DNA from: Maledivibacter halophilus
GTDB lineage: Bacteria > Bacillota > Clostridia > Peptostreptococcales > Caminicellaceae
Assembly (NCBI RefSeq): GCF_900167445.1
Contig: NZ_FUZT01000002.1
Span: forward strand, 248,001 to 312,000
Reading direction: 5' to 3'
DNA: 64,000 bases
The notes under the pieces were generated by a model that was given only the letters and a program-made list of their open reading frames with translations, was not told where the DNA came from and searched no databases. This document shows positions 62,710 through 64,000 of this stretch, in pieces (the stretch's first letter is position 1; the number at the start of each line of letters is the position of its first letter). Made by a program: the position numbers and the translations under genes.

Positions 62710-64000
62710 GTGAAAATAAATTTTTGTGGTGGAGCCAGAGAGGTAGGGGCAAGCTGCTATTTAATTAATATAGATAATAAAAATATACTTTTGGATTGTG
62801 GAATAAGAATGAAGGGTGGTAAGGATTCCTTACCAGACTTTAGACAAATACAGGAGCTTGGAGGTATAGATGCAGTAGTAATCAGTCATGCCCACCTTGA
62901 CCATACCGGTTCCCTTCCAATAATTAGTCGTGAGTACCCTAATGCTCTAATATACATGACCCATGCAACAAAGGATCTTATCAGGGTTTTATTATATGAT
63001 AGCCTGAAGATTATGAATAATAATGAAGGGGAGATACCTATCTATGCTGAAACCCATGTGAAAAACATGCTCAAAAAAATAGTCTGTTATTCTCCCCAGT
63101 ATCCTATACAAATTTTTAAGGATAAAAATATAAAAGTTACGCTATATAATGCTGGCCATATAGCAGGGGCAGTCAGTATATATATTCAAGGTGATGAAGG
63201 AACCTTGCTTTATACGGGAGATATATCGGCTGTGGATCAGCAAACAGTTACTGCCGCTTCTCTACCTAAGCTGAGACCAGATACAATGATTATGGAATCA
63301 ACCTATGGCGATAAACTCCATTCCAATAGGCAGATAGAAGAAGATAGGCTTATAGAAAAGGTTAAAGAGGTAATAGAAAGAGGAGGAAAAATCCTTATAC
63401 CAGCCTTTGCATTGGGAAGGGCCCAGGAAATAATTCTGATACTTAAAAAGGCAATTAATAAAAATCAGCTTCCTAAGTTTAATATATATATAGATGGAAT
63501 GATAAAGGATATAAATAGGGTATATAAGCTTAACCCCAATTATTTAAAGCGAAATCTGGCAAAGAAAATATTTAGAGATAATGAGATATTTTATGATGAA
63601 AATATTATAGCCGTTGAAAAAAAAGATATGAGGGAAGAAATAGTAAATTCCAAGGATGGATTATGTGTAATTTCAAGCTCAGGAATGTTAAAGGGTGGGC
63701 CCAGCTCATGGTATGCTGAGAAATTTGCATCGGATGAAAAAAACTTTATAGCAATTACAGGTTACCAGGATGAAGAAGCACCGGGAAGGGAGATATTAGA
63801 CCTTATAGAATCAGAAGATGAGGAAAGAAAAATTCATTTTGATGATAGAAGCATACTTCTAAAATGTGGCATTGGAAAATATGGACTATCGGCCCATGGA
63901 GATAAGAGTGAGCTTATTGGGATAGTCCACAGGGTAATGCCTAGGAAAATATTTCTTGTCCATGGTGAAGAGAGTATAATTGAAGGATTGGCAATGGAGA
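62710..64000 (+). CDS. Beta-CASP metallo-beta-lactamase nuclease (YSH1/CPSF-type), 3'-truncated
   Basis: 430 residues to the window end, open at the 3' side. The MBL core has SHAHLDHTGSLP (HxHxDH), the AGHIAGAVS His, YTGDIS (Asp), and ESTYGD motif A. The beta-CASP domain follows (IPAFALGRAQE, SSSGMLKGGPSSWY) and later motif C in SAHGDKSEL. It lacks the N-terminal features of RNase J and resembles the CPSF73-like exonuclease group (COG1236). The start is probably GTG 62710, with GGCGGTG upstream. It may act on RNA or DNA. Confidence 0.88.
   Translation, partial: MKINFCGGAREVGASCYLINIDNKNILLDCGIRMKGGKDSLPDFRQIQELGGIDAVVISHAHLDHTGSLPIISREYPNALIYMTHATKDLIRVLLYDSLKIMNNNEGEIPIYAETHVKNMLKKIVCYSPQYPIQIFKDKNIKVTLYNAGHIAGAVSIYIQGDEGTLLYTGDISAVDQQTVTAASLPKLRPDTMIMESTYGDKLHSNRQIEEDRLIEKVKEVIERGGKILIPAFALGRAQEIILILKKAINKNQLPKFNIYIDGMIKDINRVYKLNPNYLKRNLAKKIFRDNEIFYDENIIAVEKKDMREEIVNSKDGLCVISSSGMLKGGPSSWYAEKFASDEKNFIAITGYQDEEAPGREILDLIESEDEERKIHFDDRSILLKCGIGKYGLSAHGDKSELIGIVHRVMPRKIFLVHGEESIIEGLAME

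Noticed and set aside
1..64000. CRISPR arrays, tRNA, rRNA, prophage or complete insertion sequences
   Set aside because: No regularly spaced direct repeats, no T-loop-like GGTTCGAATCC clusters, no integrase or transposase frames were seen.

Overview
The window is a low-GC (visibly well under 35% G+C) chromosomal segment of an anaerobic Firmicute. Gene content (hemerythrins, a flavodiiron protein, a tungsten-type aldehyde ferredoxin oxidoreductase, AddAB, LuxS, ECF and NSS transporters, PhoPR) and the strong AGGAGG-type ribosome sites fit an amino-acid-fermenting member of the Clostridia/Tissierellia. The genus is an inference I cannot confirm. I see no rRNA, tRNA, CRISPR array, phage or complete insertion sequence.

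Layout. 1-5 kb: 3' part of ileS, a bacteriohemerythrin, a DUF4397 protein, then 850 bp of small elements (terminators, a 32-codon ORF, a foldback repeat). 5-17 kb: a heterodimeric ABC exporter with one degenerate ATPase site, a serine hydrolase, a parvulin, a flavodiiron protein, an AraC/GyrI regulator, a CMD protein, a second hemerythrin, a DUF1858 protein and luxS. 16-27 kb: a sigma-54 regulon. A PAS-AAA-Fis activator precedes an NSS amino-acid importer with a 33-residue MetS-like small subunit, a five-gene FAD/Fe-S amino-acid dehydrogenase, and a polyferredoxin-AOR-ThiS/MoaD cluster. Both target units carry -24/-12 promoters and share a GTCA-N6-TGAC palindrome. The likely flow is amino acid import, oxidation by the dehydrogenase, then aldehyde oxidation by the tungstoenzyme onto ferredoxin. 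27-38 kb: an orphan MotA/MotB (ZorAB-like) pair, a Met/Asn/Thr-rich small protein, thpR, phoPR behind a TTAAC-repeat box, a TIGR01906 membrane protein, a lipoprotein and a second two-component system. 38-53 kb: glyA, the addB-addA-sbcD-sbcC DNA-end repair operon, a YkuK protein and a CysQ-like phosphatase.

53.8-62.5 kb holds the most interesting system. A promoter, an RNA closely resembling the Moco/Tuco (molybdenum or tungsten cofactor) riboswitch, and an intrinsic terminator precede one long operon. It encodes an FMN-binding lipoprotein, three anchored proteins with molybdopterin-oxidoreductase-like (PF00174-type) domains, an ECF S component, a surface phosphodiesterase, EcfA-EcfA'-EcfT, a MobB fused to a 4Fe-4S domain, and a small kinase-like protein. 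I propose a cofactor-regulated scavenging route for molybdopterin-type cofactors: cleavage outside the cell, ECF import, re-phosphorylation and nucleotide attachment inside. The window ends inside a beta-CASP metallo-beta-lactamase nuclease.

Repeats. At least three families of small foldback elements lie between the genes. One has short and long forms at 4905, 18201, 30491 (inverted, degenerate) and 60864, and the last copy supplies the ecfT stop codon. Another is at 14.1, 39.6 and 51.4 kb. Single foldbacks lie at 33351-33478 and 53502-53679.
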